Shown in pieces: positions 6,371-13,594 of a DNA stretch of 30,282 bases (within the stretch, counting starts at the first letter, position 1; the number at the start of each line of letters is the position of its first letter). The position numbers were made by a program, and so were the translations under genes. Source of the DNA: CAYUNT01 sp964446285. Lineage in GTDB: Bacteria; Sumerlaeota; Sumerlaeia; SLMS01; CAYUNT01. The DNA lies in NCBI GenBank assembly GCA_964446285.1, contig CAYUNT010000031.1, positions 1 to 30,282 of the forward strand, given 5' to 3'. Under the pieces are notes generated by a model. It had not been told where the DNA came from. It made no database searches and was given only the letters and a program-made list of their open reading frames with translations.

Positions 6371-9300
6371 TCAAAGAGACATGGGCGGTTGTGGATGCGA
6401 AAAATCTTGGGCGGGACGCCCAAGCCACCGGCACCGGCAATTCGCAAGACCGGTGGCTCGGACGTCTCGTCCGAGTTCCCCGGTGACTTGAGCGTCTTGC
6501 TCAAGACTGACTTTTCTCCACGTGTCACCTTGGACAGTTCCTGGGCGGCGGCGGAGAAGGCGGGGGCGGAAAGAGAAAGAGAAAAATCCCGCCACAACGG
6601 CAATTCCGAGCGCGCTGGCGAAGGCCCCGAGGCGGAAAGACCACGGCTCGTAAGAGAATCGCACGGCGGTTTCGCCGCCGCGCAATGTGGCGGCGCTGTT
6701 CCAGGCATTGAGGATTTCGAGATCGAGCGCGTGAGAGGAGGATTTCGCGTTGGGGAAGCGAGCTGAATCCTGAGTAACGGCCTTCAAATTCCCATTCATC
6801 GCGCGCGCCTTCCAGCCGGGATACGAGGTTTGGGCGAGGATCAGGCGCGCCGGTGAATCTTCCGCGGGGGAGGTGGATGGCTGATCTGTGATTGGCGGAT
6901 TGGGCAAGGCGCCTGTTTTTTGGCAAAGGATCGTATTTGCGTTCTCGATGCGAGTCGTCCAACGCGGGCGAGGGAGATCGGCGGAGGCAATGCCGGATTC
7001 TTCATCCACGTTATTGGGATTTGGCGCTGAGGGATTCTCGGGCGAATCTGCTGGTTTGATAAGGTAATTGCGGACCTGGCGCGAGCGCTCGCATCGGGCC
7101 GCCACCTCCCGCGCCGCCGCCATGCGCAAATTCCCATCCTTTGCTGCCGCGCTGGTTTTTGCCCCTGACGCGCGAGGGTCCGGGTCCGCGCCTGCTTTTG
7201 CCAATGCGCGCTGGAAGGGGCCGTCGAGCGCCCCCCAGTCAATTCCGGGGAACTCAGATTCCTCGAATGCCGCGCCGCGCCAGAGGCGGTTTTGATACAA
7301 ACGCCCCGGCAATCGTCCCGCCGCGCCCGCTCGCTTGGGATCGCGAGGCTCCGCACTCGCTCTTGTTGTTTTTTCCGCACTCGCTCCGCCCGCCCGCCCA
7401 AACGATTCGACCGGTTCCCAGTCGGGCGAGGCCACAGGCAAATCGCTCCAAATCCAGCGCACGCCACCCAGGGCAAGCAGGCGCGCGTCGGGGTCGGGGC
7501 GGCGGATTGAGGCGTTGAACGCCAATAAAAAATCTTTATAGCGAATCGTGGGCAGCAATCCTTCTTCGTAACCGTCCGCCAGCGGCGCGTGCGCGAGCAG
7601 ATTGAGATTTGGCATCAAGCGTTCGGCGCGCAGGGCCACGCGCTCATCGACGGTGAGAGCGTCTCCCACTCCCGGTGCGGAAGAATCGCCCGCGTAAAGC
7701 TCGTCATCGGCTGTTGTCAGGCGATAAATGCGGCCATCGAGCGTGCATTCCCGGACTTCGCTTGGCGATTCTCCCTTAATGTTTTTCTTATCATTTTGAA
7801 AATCTTGTTCATCCTGTCCATACGCCGCCCACCCTTGCGGATCGTGAAGCACGCGAAACGCTGACTTATAGTCCGAGCGGAATGCCAGCCGGCTGGAGAA
7901 CGATGGAACGAAAAGAAAAAAGAATACAATCATTGCACAGACTGGAGCGGCGGCGCGGGAAAGCGCGGGGCAGCGGCGCGTGTGAATCTCGACCCAGCGC
8001 CATCCCCCCGCGGCCAGAAACGCCGCTGCCAGTGACCACAACATCAAAAACCGCCCCGGAACACGGAAATGGCGGGCGGGCGGCGCAAGGGCGGTGAGCG
8101 CGCCAAGCAGACTTGCGCCGGGACCAGGCGGGAATTCGTCCATCGAAACGAAGTTGAAGATGCGGCGTGGGTCGGCGTTGCCGCCAAGTGCGAGCAAAAT
8201 GCCCGCGACGGCGAGCGCAATCCAAACGGGCGCTCCAAAACGGCGGCGCGCCATGCCAAATTGCCAGCCTTGCGTCTTGCCGGGTTTTGGGCGGCGGCGC
8301 GACAGGCCAATCCATGCGCCGAACGCGGCCAGCGCCAGCGCCGGAATTCCTATGTATATGCCGTATTCTCCCCAGGCGAGCGCCGCGCTCCAGCCTTGGC
8401 GGTAGCTGCCAAAGACGTCGGGATACAGAAGCATCGCAAGCAGGCGCGGCGGCATCGAGAATTGCGAGGCGTAGGCGGAGGTGTCGAAACTTCGATACGA
8501 CAAGACGCTGAGTTCGAAGGTAGGAAACAATTGAACCGCGGCAAGGAGCGCGGCGAGCGCTCCGGCAGCGGCGAAGCGTCCGAGCGCGCGCGCGATGGGG
8601 GCGAGGAGAGAGTTGTGAGTTGTGAGTTGTGAGTTGTGGGTTGTGAGTTGTGAGTTGTGAGCGGGTGAGCGTAGTGATTTTTCCGCTCCGAGGCCATATT
8701 TCCGCCCTGAGGCCGCCGCGCGCCAGAGCAGCCAGGCAAGGGCGGCGATCAATCCGATAAACACCTTTTGCGGATGCCCGGCGAGAATCTGCATGGCGAG
8801 CGCAAGAGCGAAAATCGCAATTCGCGCCGCGCCCCCTTGCGTCCATGTGGTTAATTTGGCCTTGCCTGCGCGATTGCAGCAAAAACTTTCCGTATTGTCT
8901 GCATTATCCGCTAGGCACCCCGCCGCCCAGGTGATCCACGGTGTCCATGAAGCCGCCGCCAGCGCCGCCAAATGCTCGATCTGACCCCAAAACCACGCCG
9001 AACACGGGAAAATCAGTCCCGCGATCCAGGGTCCGGCGCCGCGCAATCCCAACCCAGATCGCGACCGCGCAAATCCCCACGCGCCCAATCCGGCCCATAG
9101 CAAATGCGCGAGGATGAACCAATTTACGGCGAGCACGGGCGCGGAGGCGAAGGGAAACAGCCTCGCGGGCGGGTAAAACACGGCCGATTGCGCCGCTGCC
9201 GCCGCCGGATGCCCTGAAAATATCCACGGATTCCAGAGCGGCCATACGCCGTCATCGCGCACGGACGCATCCACGAAAATCCATGTAGGCAGAAAGAGAT

Positions 9301-9469
9301 TCGCCATATCGCCGCCAGTGGGGAGACTGCGCCCGGCGGCGCAAGGCCAGTAAAACGCCGCGACAACAGCCAACAGCAAAAATGCCTGTGCCCACGCCCT
9401 TTTACGCGAAGAGCGCGGCGCGGGCGCGCGCTTAATCGTTTGTGTATCCGGTGATTCTGCGCAATTCAC
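6371..9469 (-). CDS. YfhO-like polytopic membrane protein (putative GT-C type glycosyltransferase)
   Basis: The 1032-residue product has a first membrane helix at about residues 25-42, then the extracytoplasmic signature GDMANLF (53-59), PLWNPWIFSGHP (77-88) and QSAVFYPP (94-101), followed by many membrane segments. This matches the YfhO family, linked in Firmicutes to glycosylation of lipoteichoic acid using lipid-linked sugars. The large C-terminal half is a soluble loop region, with a final helix near residue 965. The start is a GTG at 9469 without a clear SD. Three oddities are present: a 7-bp tandem repeat coding for repeated THNSQLT around residue 275, a 25-base sequence shared with the 12118 locus around residue 705, and a last 45 codons made of the hairpin repeat at 6406-6505. 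The substrate cannot be predicted. Confidence 0.8.
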   Translation of the reverse strand: MNCAESPDTQTIKRAPAPRSSRKRAWAQAFLLLAVVAAFYWPCAAGRSLPTGGDMANLFLPTWIFVDASVRDDGVWPLWNPWIFSGHPAAAAAQSAVFYPPARLFPFASAPVLAVNWFILAHLLWAGLGAWGFARSRSGLGLRGAGPWIAGLIFPCSAWFWGQIEHLAALAAASWTPWITWAAGCLADNADNTESFCCNRAGKAKLTTWTQGGAARIAIFALALAMQILAGHPQKVFIGLIAALAWLLWRAAASGRKYGLGAEKSLRSPAHNSQLTTHNSQLTTHNSLLAPIARALGRFAAAGALAALLAAVQLFPTFELSVLSYRSFDTSAYASQFSMPPRLLAMLLYPDVFGSYRQGWSAALAWGEYGIYIGIPALALAAFGAWIGLSRRRPKPGKTQGWQFGMARRRFGAPVWIALAVAGILLALGGNADPRRIFNFVSMDEFPPGPGASLLGALTALAPPARHFRVPGRFLMLWSLAAAFLAAGGWRWVEIHTRRCPALSRAAAPVCAMIVFFFLFVPSFSSRLAFRSDYKSAFRVLHDPQGWAAYGQDEQDFQNDKKNIKGESPSEVRECTLDGRIYRLTTADDELYAGDSSAPGVGDALTVDERVALRAERLMPNLNLLAHAPLADGYEEGLLPTIRYKDFLLAFNASIRRPDPDARLLALGGVRWIWSDLPVASPDWEPVESFGRAGGASAEKTTRASAEPRDPKRAGAAGRLPGRLYQNRLWRGAAFEESEFPGIDWGALDGPFQRALAKAGADPDPRASGAKTSAAAKDGNLRMAAAREVAARCERSRQVRNYLIKPADSPENPSAPNPNNVDEESGIASADLPRPRWTTRIENANTILCQKTGALPNPPITDQPSTSPAEDSPARLILAQTSYPGWKARAMNGNLKAVTQDSARFPNAKSSSHALDLEILNAWNSAATLRGGETAVRFSYEPWSFRLGAFASALGIAVVAGFFSFSFRPRLLRRRPGTVQGDTWRKVSLEQDAQVTGELGRDVRATGLANCRCRWLGRPAQDFSHPQPPMSL
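6406..6505. repeat. Hairpin repeat family 2: head-to-head pair plus a third hairpin
   Basis: Three hairpins occur in 100 bases: CTTGGGC/GCCCAAG (6406-6412 with 6418-6424), CTCGGACG/CGTCCGAG (6457-6464 with 6468-6475) and CTTGAGC/GCTCAAG (6487-6493 with 6499-6505). The first two units each carry AGCCACCGG and face each other (6423-6431 pairs with 6450-6458), giving a long interrupted palindrome. Another unit lies at 11944-11971. The block forms the 3' end of the YfhO-like reading frame. Confidence 0.8.
7336..7360 (-). repeat. 25-base sequence shared with 12118-12142 (inverted)
   Basis: Read on the minus strand this segment is identical over 25 bases to 12118-12142; its core is GCGGAGCCTCGCGATCCC. 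Here it lies inside the YfhO-like gene, in a variable Ala/Arg-rich stretch of the soluble region. A CCGCACTCGCTC string recurs at about 7375, suggesting local duplication. Confidence 0.75.
8608..8661. repeat. 7-bp tandem repeat (GAGTTGT)n inside a coding region
   Basis: About seven to eight consecutive copies of GAGTTGT, one with a single change, lie in the YfhO-like gene. On the coding strand they give a THNSQLT-type peptide repeat. Seven is not a multiple of three, so gain or loss of one unit would shift the reading frame. Confidence 0.9.
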
Positions 9470-9535
9470 GGAATCGCTCTCGCTCTTTCTTCAAGATGGG
9501 GCTGCCAAACCGGTTGGCTTCCTGGGGAGTGGAAG

Positions 9536-9579
9536 AATGGGACAAATGGGACCTATAGGACCTATAGGACCTATGGGAC
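9536..9579. repeat. 9-bp tandem repeat between the two membrane glycosyltransferase genes
   Basis: Five near-identical units follow one another: AATGGGAC, AAATGGGAC, CTATAGGAC twice, and CTATGGGAC. A related set with the same A and B type units lies in opposite orientation at 16751-16786. The peptide-like MGPIGPIG frame across it is a repeat translation. Confidence 0.9.
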
Positions 9580-9621
9580 ACTCGCAACTCACAACCTCCT
9601 TTTCTGTTCACTGCCCGCTGT

Positions 9622-11658
9622 TCACTTCTTCTCATTCGCTGGCGGAAAAACGAGAATGGAATTCAGCACTGCCATTGGCGGCGCGTCGATTAGGCCCGGA
9701 TACAACGCCCTCACGGAATCGAGGTTGTTCAGACTCACGGCGGTGGGGAGCACCGGATCGGGCGGCTCGGACGCGGGCATGTTCACCGCATACTGATACG
9801 ACGGCAGAATCTGGCGAAACCGGGCGATTCCGTAATAGACGGGATCGGCGCTCGTGAATACGGCGAGGTTCATGGCCTTGATGCCATGCGCGCTCGCGAA
9901 TCGTCCGAGAGGTTTCAGGTCTTCGCCCCAATCCGCGTTGGAATCGAGCAAAAAGCGGCTGCCGCTGCGCGCGCCGCCGCCGGCCAGCCAGTTGAAATAC
10001 GTCGAGTAATTGGGAAACGCGGCCAGGTTCACGCCCAGCGCCGCGAGCAAGATCAGCGTTCCGGTCCATTGCGCGGCAAGCCATCGCGCGGCTTCGCGTC
10101 GCGGCTCTAGCCCTTGCTCGCGAAGTTCTCGAACTTTTGGCAGGAGGGAGCCGAGCCACCGCCCGATCGCTGCGCCTGCCACGGCGCAAAAAGGCACATA
10201 GAGGAATAGAATATGCCGATGCCCCAGGCTGACTCGCGACATGACAGAGAGCGCAAATAGCGCCAGATACGGGAATGCGAAAAACCAGAAAATCCCGGCG
10301 CGGCACGTTTGATAGAAAGACAATTTGCCGACACAAAAATCGGGCGCGAAGGAGGAGGAGGAGGTTGAGAAGGGCGCCGAATCATCACAGCCCGGTCTGC
10401 GAGCGATGACCCATGCGCCAAATATCCAAAGGCCGAGCGCCAGATACACCAGCGGCGTTTTCAGAAGGATCGTCCAGAAAAAGAAGTCGATGAAGCCAAT
10501 TCGCGAGGTTTTGCCCCGCAGAAACGTCGGCCGTGCGCCAAGTGATCCGCTGACGTTTAGCGACGCCAGCGTGGCTTCCGGGAGCAGGTGCGCGCGCCAC
10601 ATCGCCCCAAGCGCGCGGAAAAGGAGCGGCGCGGTCTGCGTGGAAATGCTCGATGCGGATTGGAAATTCATGAAGGGATTTGGGCGGACCAGGGGCGGCT
10701 GGCCGGGCGCAGTCAGGACGAAACGAAATCCGCACAGCGCCCAGGACGCGAGGAAAAATGCCGCTGCCGCCGCCGCGAATAGCGCCGCAGTTGCGCCCAC
10801 GCCCCGCCGCCATAAAAACCTAAATTCGCGGCATCCAGCGGCGTTTCGCTTTCGATCTGCCCGCCTCGTGCTCCATGCCGAAAACAAGGCCGCGCCCAAG
10901 GCTCCAATACCCTGTATCGCCACAAACAGCTGAACCGTGAATTTTACCTGTGTTCCTAATGTCACCGCCGCCACAAACGCCGCCGCGCGCGCCAAGGTGG
11001 GCCGCCGCCACCATCGCCAAAGCAACAGCGAGCACGCCCCGCAGGCAACCGCCGCCGGGACGTCGAATGTGACCCATCGCGCATGGCCCATGTATTCCGG
11101 ATACAAAAGGAGAAGCCATGCGGCTGCCAATCCAGACCACGCGATATTGGCGGAGGCACAAGAGGCAGACCTGGAGGTCCGCCCCGCCTTTCCACGCGCG
11201 AGTTCTCGCGCCCAGCCCGCCGCCACCAGCCCGCCCAGCAACCCTATTAGAATGGGCGCTAGGCGCGCGCGAAACAACACGGCGTCCGCATCGTTTTGGC
11301 GATAGAGCAGATAATTTCCGAAGCTGTATTGATCGCCATCCTCCCAGGCGGCCAGCACAATGGGCTTTCCTCCCGCGGCGCCGCCGGGCGCCGGCCGCGA
11401 TACCTCAAAATGCACCGGCATCGTGGCCAGCGCCAAGCCTGCTGACAGCCATTTCACAAGCGGCGGATGCTCGGGATTCATGCGAAAATCGAGCGTTTTC
11501 CAATAAGAAATCCCTGCACCGAGATGGGCGGTTTCGTCGCAGGTGGCGGATTTGAGCGATGCCGAGCCTATGGCCGCCGTCAGATAATACAGAACCAGCC
11601 AGATTGCGAGGATTGTCCGCAGCCGCCTCGACGATGCTTCCTTCGGCGAAGCCGGCAT
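9622..11658 (-). CDS. GT-C superfamily membrane glycosyltransferase (ArnT/PMT-like)
   Basis: The product of about 678 residues begins with a membrane helix (residues 15-31), followed by CDETAHLGAGISYWKT (40-54) with the acidic pair DE, and NPEHPPLVKW (61-70). This arrangement of Asp-Glu in the first extracytoplasmic loop followed by HPPL is typical of GT-C enzymes such as PMT and ArnT, which use polyprenyl-phosphate sugars at the outer face of the inner membrane. At least ten further hydrophobic segments follow. The open frame continues upstream to 11838 with in-frame ATGs at 11700 and 11775, none with a clear SD. I chose 11658 because it is the ATG closest before the first helix. It lies 152 bases upstream of the YfhO-like gene, probably in the same transcription unit. 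Acceptor and donor are unknown. Confidence 0.78.
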   Translation of the reverse strand: MPASPKEASSRRLRTILAIWLVLYYLTAAIGSASLKSATCDETAHLGAGISYWKTLDFRMNPEHPPLVKWLSAGLALATMPVHFEVSRPAPGGAAGGKPIVLAAWEDGDQYSFGNYLLYRQNDADAVLFRARLAPILIGLLGGLVAAGWARELARGKAGRTSRSASCASANIAWSGLAAAWLLLLYPEYMGHARWVTFDVPAAVACGACSLLLWRWWRRPTLARAAAFVAAVTLGTQVKFTVQLFVAIQGIGALGAALFSAWSTRRADRKRNAAGCREFRFLWRRGVGATAALFAAAAAAFFLASWALCGFRFVLTAPGQPPLVRPNPFMNFQSASSISTQTAPLLFRALGAMWRAHLLPEATLASLNVSGSLGARPTFLRGKTSRIGFIDFFFWTILLKTPLVYLALGLWIFGAWVIARRPGCDDSAPFSTSSSSFAPDFCVGKLSFYQTCRAGIFWFFAFPYLALFALSVMSRVSLGHRHILFLYVPFCAVAGAAIGRWLGSLLPKVRELREQGLEPRREAARWLAAQWTGTLILLAALGVNLAAFPNYSTYFNWLAGGGARSGSRFLLDSNADWGEDLKPLGRFASAHGIKAMNLAVFTSADPVYYGIARFRQILPSYQYAVNMPASEPPDPVLPTAVSLNNLDSVRALYPGLIDAPPMAVLNSILVFPPANEKK

Positions 11659-11943
11659 TGTGAGTTGCTGCAAACCGTTATGGGGGAATGAGGATGGCAT
11701 TTGCGAATGTGCGGCGGTTCGGGGTGTGGTTTGAAGCGTGGTCTGGGGTGGGGCAGGATATGCGCCGCGCCTCATTTGCGTTCGTGCGGCGTTTCTCTCT
11801 GGCGCGGCCACAATGGCAAAGGGTTTTCGGCGGCGCAATGGAGGCTTTTATGCCGCGCGCCTTTCTTGGCGCAAACCTTCGGGCGCACCGGCAATGGGGA
11901 AGAAGTGGAAAGCAATCAAGAACAGTTCAAAGCGCAGGAAAAA

Positions 11944-11971
11944 TCTTGGGCGAGACGCCCAAGCCACCGGA
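11944..11971 (+). repeat. Hairpin repeat family 2, single unit
   Basis: The unit is CTTGGGC GAGAC GCCCAAG followed by CCACCGG. It differs from the 6406 unit only by G to A in the loop, and the preceding AAAAAT is also shared. Here it stands alone in intergenic DNA. Confidence 0.85.
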
Positions 11972-12117
11972 ATCACGGGCAAGAGGCTCATGCTATCAGC
12001 AACTTTGAACAGTTCCAGAGAAAGCGATGGGAGCGGAAAGTGACCTCTGGACAGGCCCTATGCGCGGGAGCGATACTTCAAAGTGTGTTTGGGATGCGTG
12101 TGGTGGATTGATGAGGC

Positions 12118-12220
12118 GCGAGTGCGGAGCCTCGCGATCCCAGGCTTCTCGATCCCAGGCCTCGCGATGCCAGGCCTCGTGATCCCAGGCTTCGCGATCC
12201 CAGATGGCGTGATTCCAGGA
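12118..12220. repeat. 15-bp minisatellite ahead of the serine hydrolase gene
   Basis: Five to six imperfect copies of a 15-bp unit close to TCGCGATCCCAGGCC run from about 12131 to 12220. The first copy is part of a 25-base sequence (12118-12142) found exactly, inverted, at 7336-7360. Because 15 is a multiple of three, frames stay open on both strands (IPGFA-like or LGSRS-like peptides), but no start signal supports translation. Confidence 0.85.
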
Positions 12221-12246
12221 GTTGCAATATCAAGTCTCTGCCGGTT

Positions 12247-12251
12247 GGAGG
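12247..12251 (+). promoter_or_regulatory. Shine-Dalgarno site fixing the start of the serine hydrolase gene
   Basis: GGAGG lies nine bases before the ATG at 12261. It selects this start over the earlier in-frame codon at 12222 and the later ATG at 12297. Confidence 0.8.
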
Positions 12252-12260
12252 TGCGTTTTT

Positions 12261-13424
12261 ATGAAGTGCGGCAAACACGGGGCAGCATTATCTGAAATGA
12301 GCGGAAAGGCGAATCTCTTGGATGTAGCAGGCCGGAAGGCGAATCTGTTGGCCGGGGCGGGGTTGCTGGCGCTGGCGATTTGCCTGGCCGGATGCGCGCC
12401 GCATGGAGGAGGGGCGATGCCGCCCTTTGGCGGGCCGGCTTGCGGGCCGGGCTGGCGGGGGATTGCGCTTTCGGATTCGCGCGCCGTGGCGCAGGAACCG
12501 CGCCCCACAGTTACGCTCGGCAACCTCGCTGCCGAAGCGGGCCGCCGCGCCGTCGAGGAAGTGGGAGCGGGCTTGGTTGCGCCGGGCGACATCTGGATCA
12601 CGATCATCGACTGCCGCGATCCGCGCGATCCGCGCATGGGTTCGTTGCGGGGCGACGCGCCCGTGTATCCCGCGAGCGTGGTCAAACTCTGCTATATGAC
12701 TGCCGCCTTCGACCAGAACCGCCTCGGGCTTTTGCCGCTCGATCACGCCATGCGCGGCGACCTGAAGCGCATGATCGGCGTATCGGACAACAAGGCGACG
12801 AACCGCATTCTCGACCGCCTGGCCAATACATCCTTTGGCCCGGAATTGGAAGGTCCCGCCTGGGATTCGTTCGCGCACAAACGCCAGATTGTGGAACGTT
12901 ATTTCCAGTCGCTCGGCCTCGGCGGACTTAAAGTCACAAACAAAACTTTCGACGAAACCATTCCGCTCGAAGGGCGCGATATGCAATGGCTTGGCCCCGC
13001 GCGCGGCGACCACTTTGAACGCTCGAATTCCATGACCACCGACGACACGGCGCGCCTGCTCTATTTGATCTGGCGTCGCGCGGTTGTGGATCGCCCGGCT
13101 TGCGAAGAAATGCTGCATCTGATGCGGCGCACCGGAAAATCCAGAACCTTCTTTTCTTCCATCGTTCCGCCGGGCACGACTCTCTATTCCAAAAGCGGCT
13201 GGACCGGGCTGGAGTATCACGATGCGGGAATTTTCGACTTGGGCGAGGGGCGCGCAGTGATCGTCGTGGCATTTTCGCTGATGGGCAAATCCGCCGCGAT
13301 GAAAGATCAACCGAAAGTCATCCAGCGCGCGGGCCAAATTGTCCTCGAACGCCTTCTTGCGGGGCCGGGGGAACTCGACAACGCGCCGCCGCCGGCGGCG
13401 ACGGATGCAAAAAAGCCCGGCTGA
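12261..13424 (+). CDS. Class A beta-lactamase-fold serine hydrolase, lipoprotein
   Basis: The 387-residue product has the three motifs of penicillin-interacting serine hydrolases: SVVK (S139-K142, nucleophile and base), SDN (175-177) and KSG (311-313). A lipobox LAGC near residue 45 follows a hydrophobic stretch, so it is probably a lipid-anchored envelope enzyme. The class A Glu of the omega loop (ExxLN) is not evident, which argues for a D-Ala-D-Ala peptidase or esterase-like activity rather than an efficient beta-lactamase; this is inference. Residues 13-40 contain a short duplication (KANLL twice). The gene is followed by a 9-bp inverted repeat at 13447-13485 and then by the GH38 gene on the same strand. 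Other members of the beta-lactamase2 family are equally possible. Confidence 0.85.
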   Translation: MKCGKHGAALSEMSGKANLLDVAGRKANLLAGAGLLALAICLAGCAPHGGGAMPPFGGPACGPGWRGIALSDSRAVAQEPRPTVTLGNLAAEAGRRAVEEVGAGLVAPGDIWITIIDCRDPRDPRMGSLRGDAPVYPASVVKLCYMTAAFDQNRLGLLPLDHAMRGDLKRMIGVSDNKATNRILDRLANTSFGPELEGPAWDSFAHKRQIVERYFQSLGLGGLKVTNKTFDETIPLEGRDMQWLGPARGDHFERSNSMTTDDTARLLYLIWRRAVVDRPACEEMLHLMRRTGKSRTFFSSIVPPGTTLYSKSGWTGLEYHDAGIFDLGEGRAVIVVAFSLMGKSAAMKDQPKVIQRAGQIVLERLLAGPGELDNAPPPAATDAKKPG

Positions 13425-13446
13425 TCGTGTTTGGACTGGTCTTATT

Positions 13447-13485
13447 GAACCGATCCAGCCTGAACTGATCCTGGTTGATCGGTTC
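13447..13485 (+). terminator. Inverted repeat between the serine hydrolase and GH38 genes
   Basis: GAACCGATC (13447-13455) pairs perfectly with GATCGGTTC (13477-13485), and inner CAG/CTG can extend the stem. No T-run follows, so it is a weak intrinsic terminator candidate or a protein-binding or RNA-stability hairpin. Confidence 0.4.
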
Positions 13486-13581
13486 GTTCGGGGGATGGAT
13501 AATGAAATGAGGGATTGAGGAATCCTGATCGTTTGATCGGGATGGCAGAGACAAAGGCATCACACTATTCACGCCGCCATC

Positions 13582-13587
13582 AGGAGG
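13582..13587 (+). promoter_or_regulatory. Strong Shine-Dalgarno site for a TTG start
   Basis: AGGAGG lies seven bases before TTG at 13595. No in-frame ATG occurs between it and the conserved HTHWD motif, so the TTG is the likely start of the GH38 gene. Confidence 0.85.
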
Positions 13588-13594
13588 TTTTCCC

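Larger units (their letters stand above)
11659..12260. other. Intergenic region rich in repeats, between divergent genes
   Basis: This 600-base gap separates the minus-strand GT-C gene from the plus-strand serine hydrolase gene, so it should hold both promoters. I see no convincing -35/-10 pair. It contains one family 2 hairpin unit (11944-11971) and the minisatellite at 12118-12220. Its left part may belong to the GT-C gene if an upstream start is used. Short open frames across it look like repeat or shadow translations. Confidence 0.6.

Noticed and set aside
9537..9857. Frame beginning with MGPIGPIG repeats
   Set aside because: It is the 9-bp tandem repeat read through into the antisense of the GT-C gene.
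12083..12295. Frame with IPGFA-type pentapeptide repeats
   Set aside because: It is a translation of the 15-bp minisatellite; both strands stay open because the unit is a multiple of three, and there is no start signal.
12261..13424. Reading the serine hydrolase as an antibiotic-resistance beta-lactamase
   Set aside because: The SxxK, SDN and KSG motifs are present, but the class A omega-loop Glu is not evident, and there is no mobile context.
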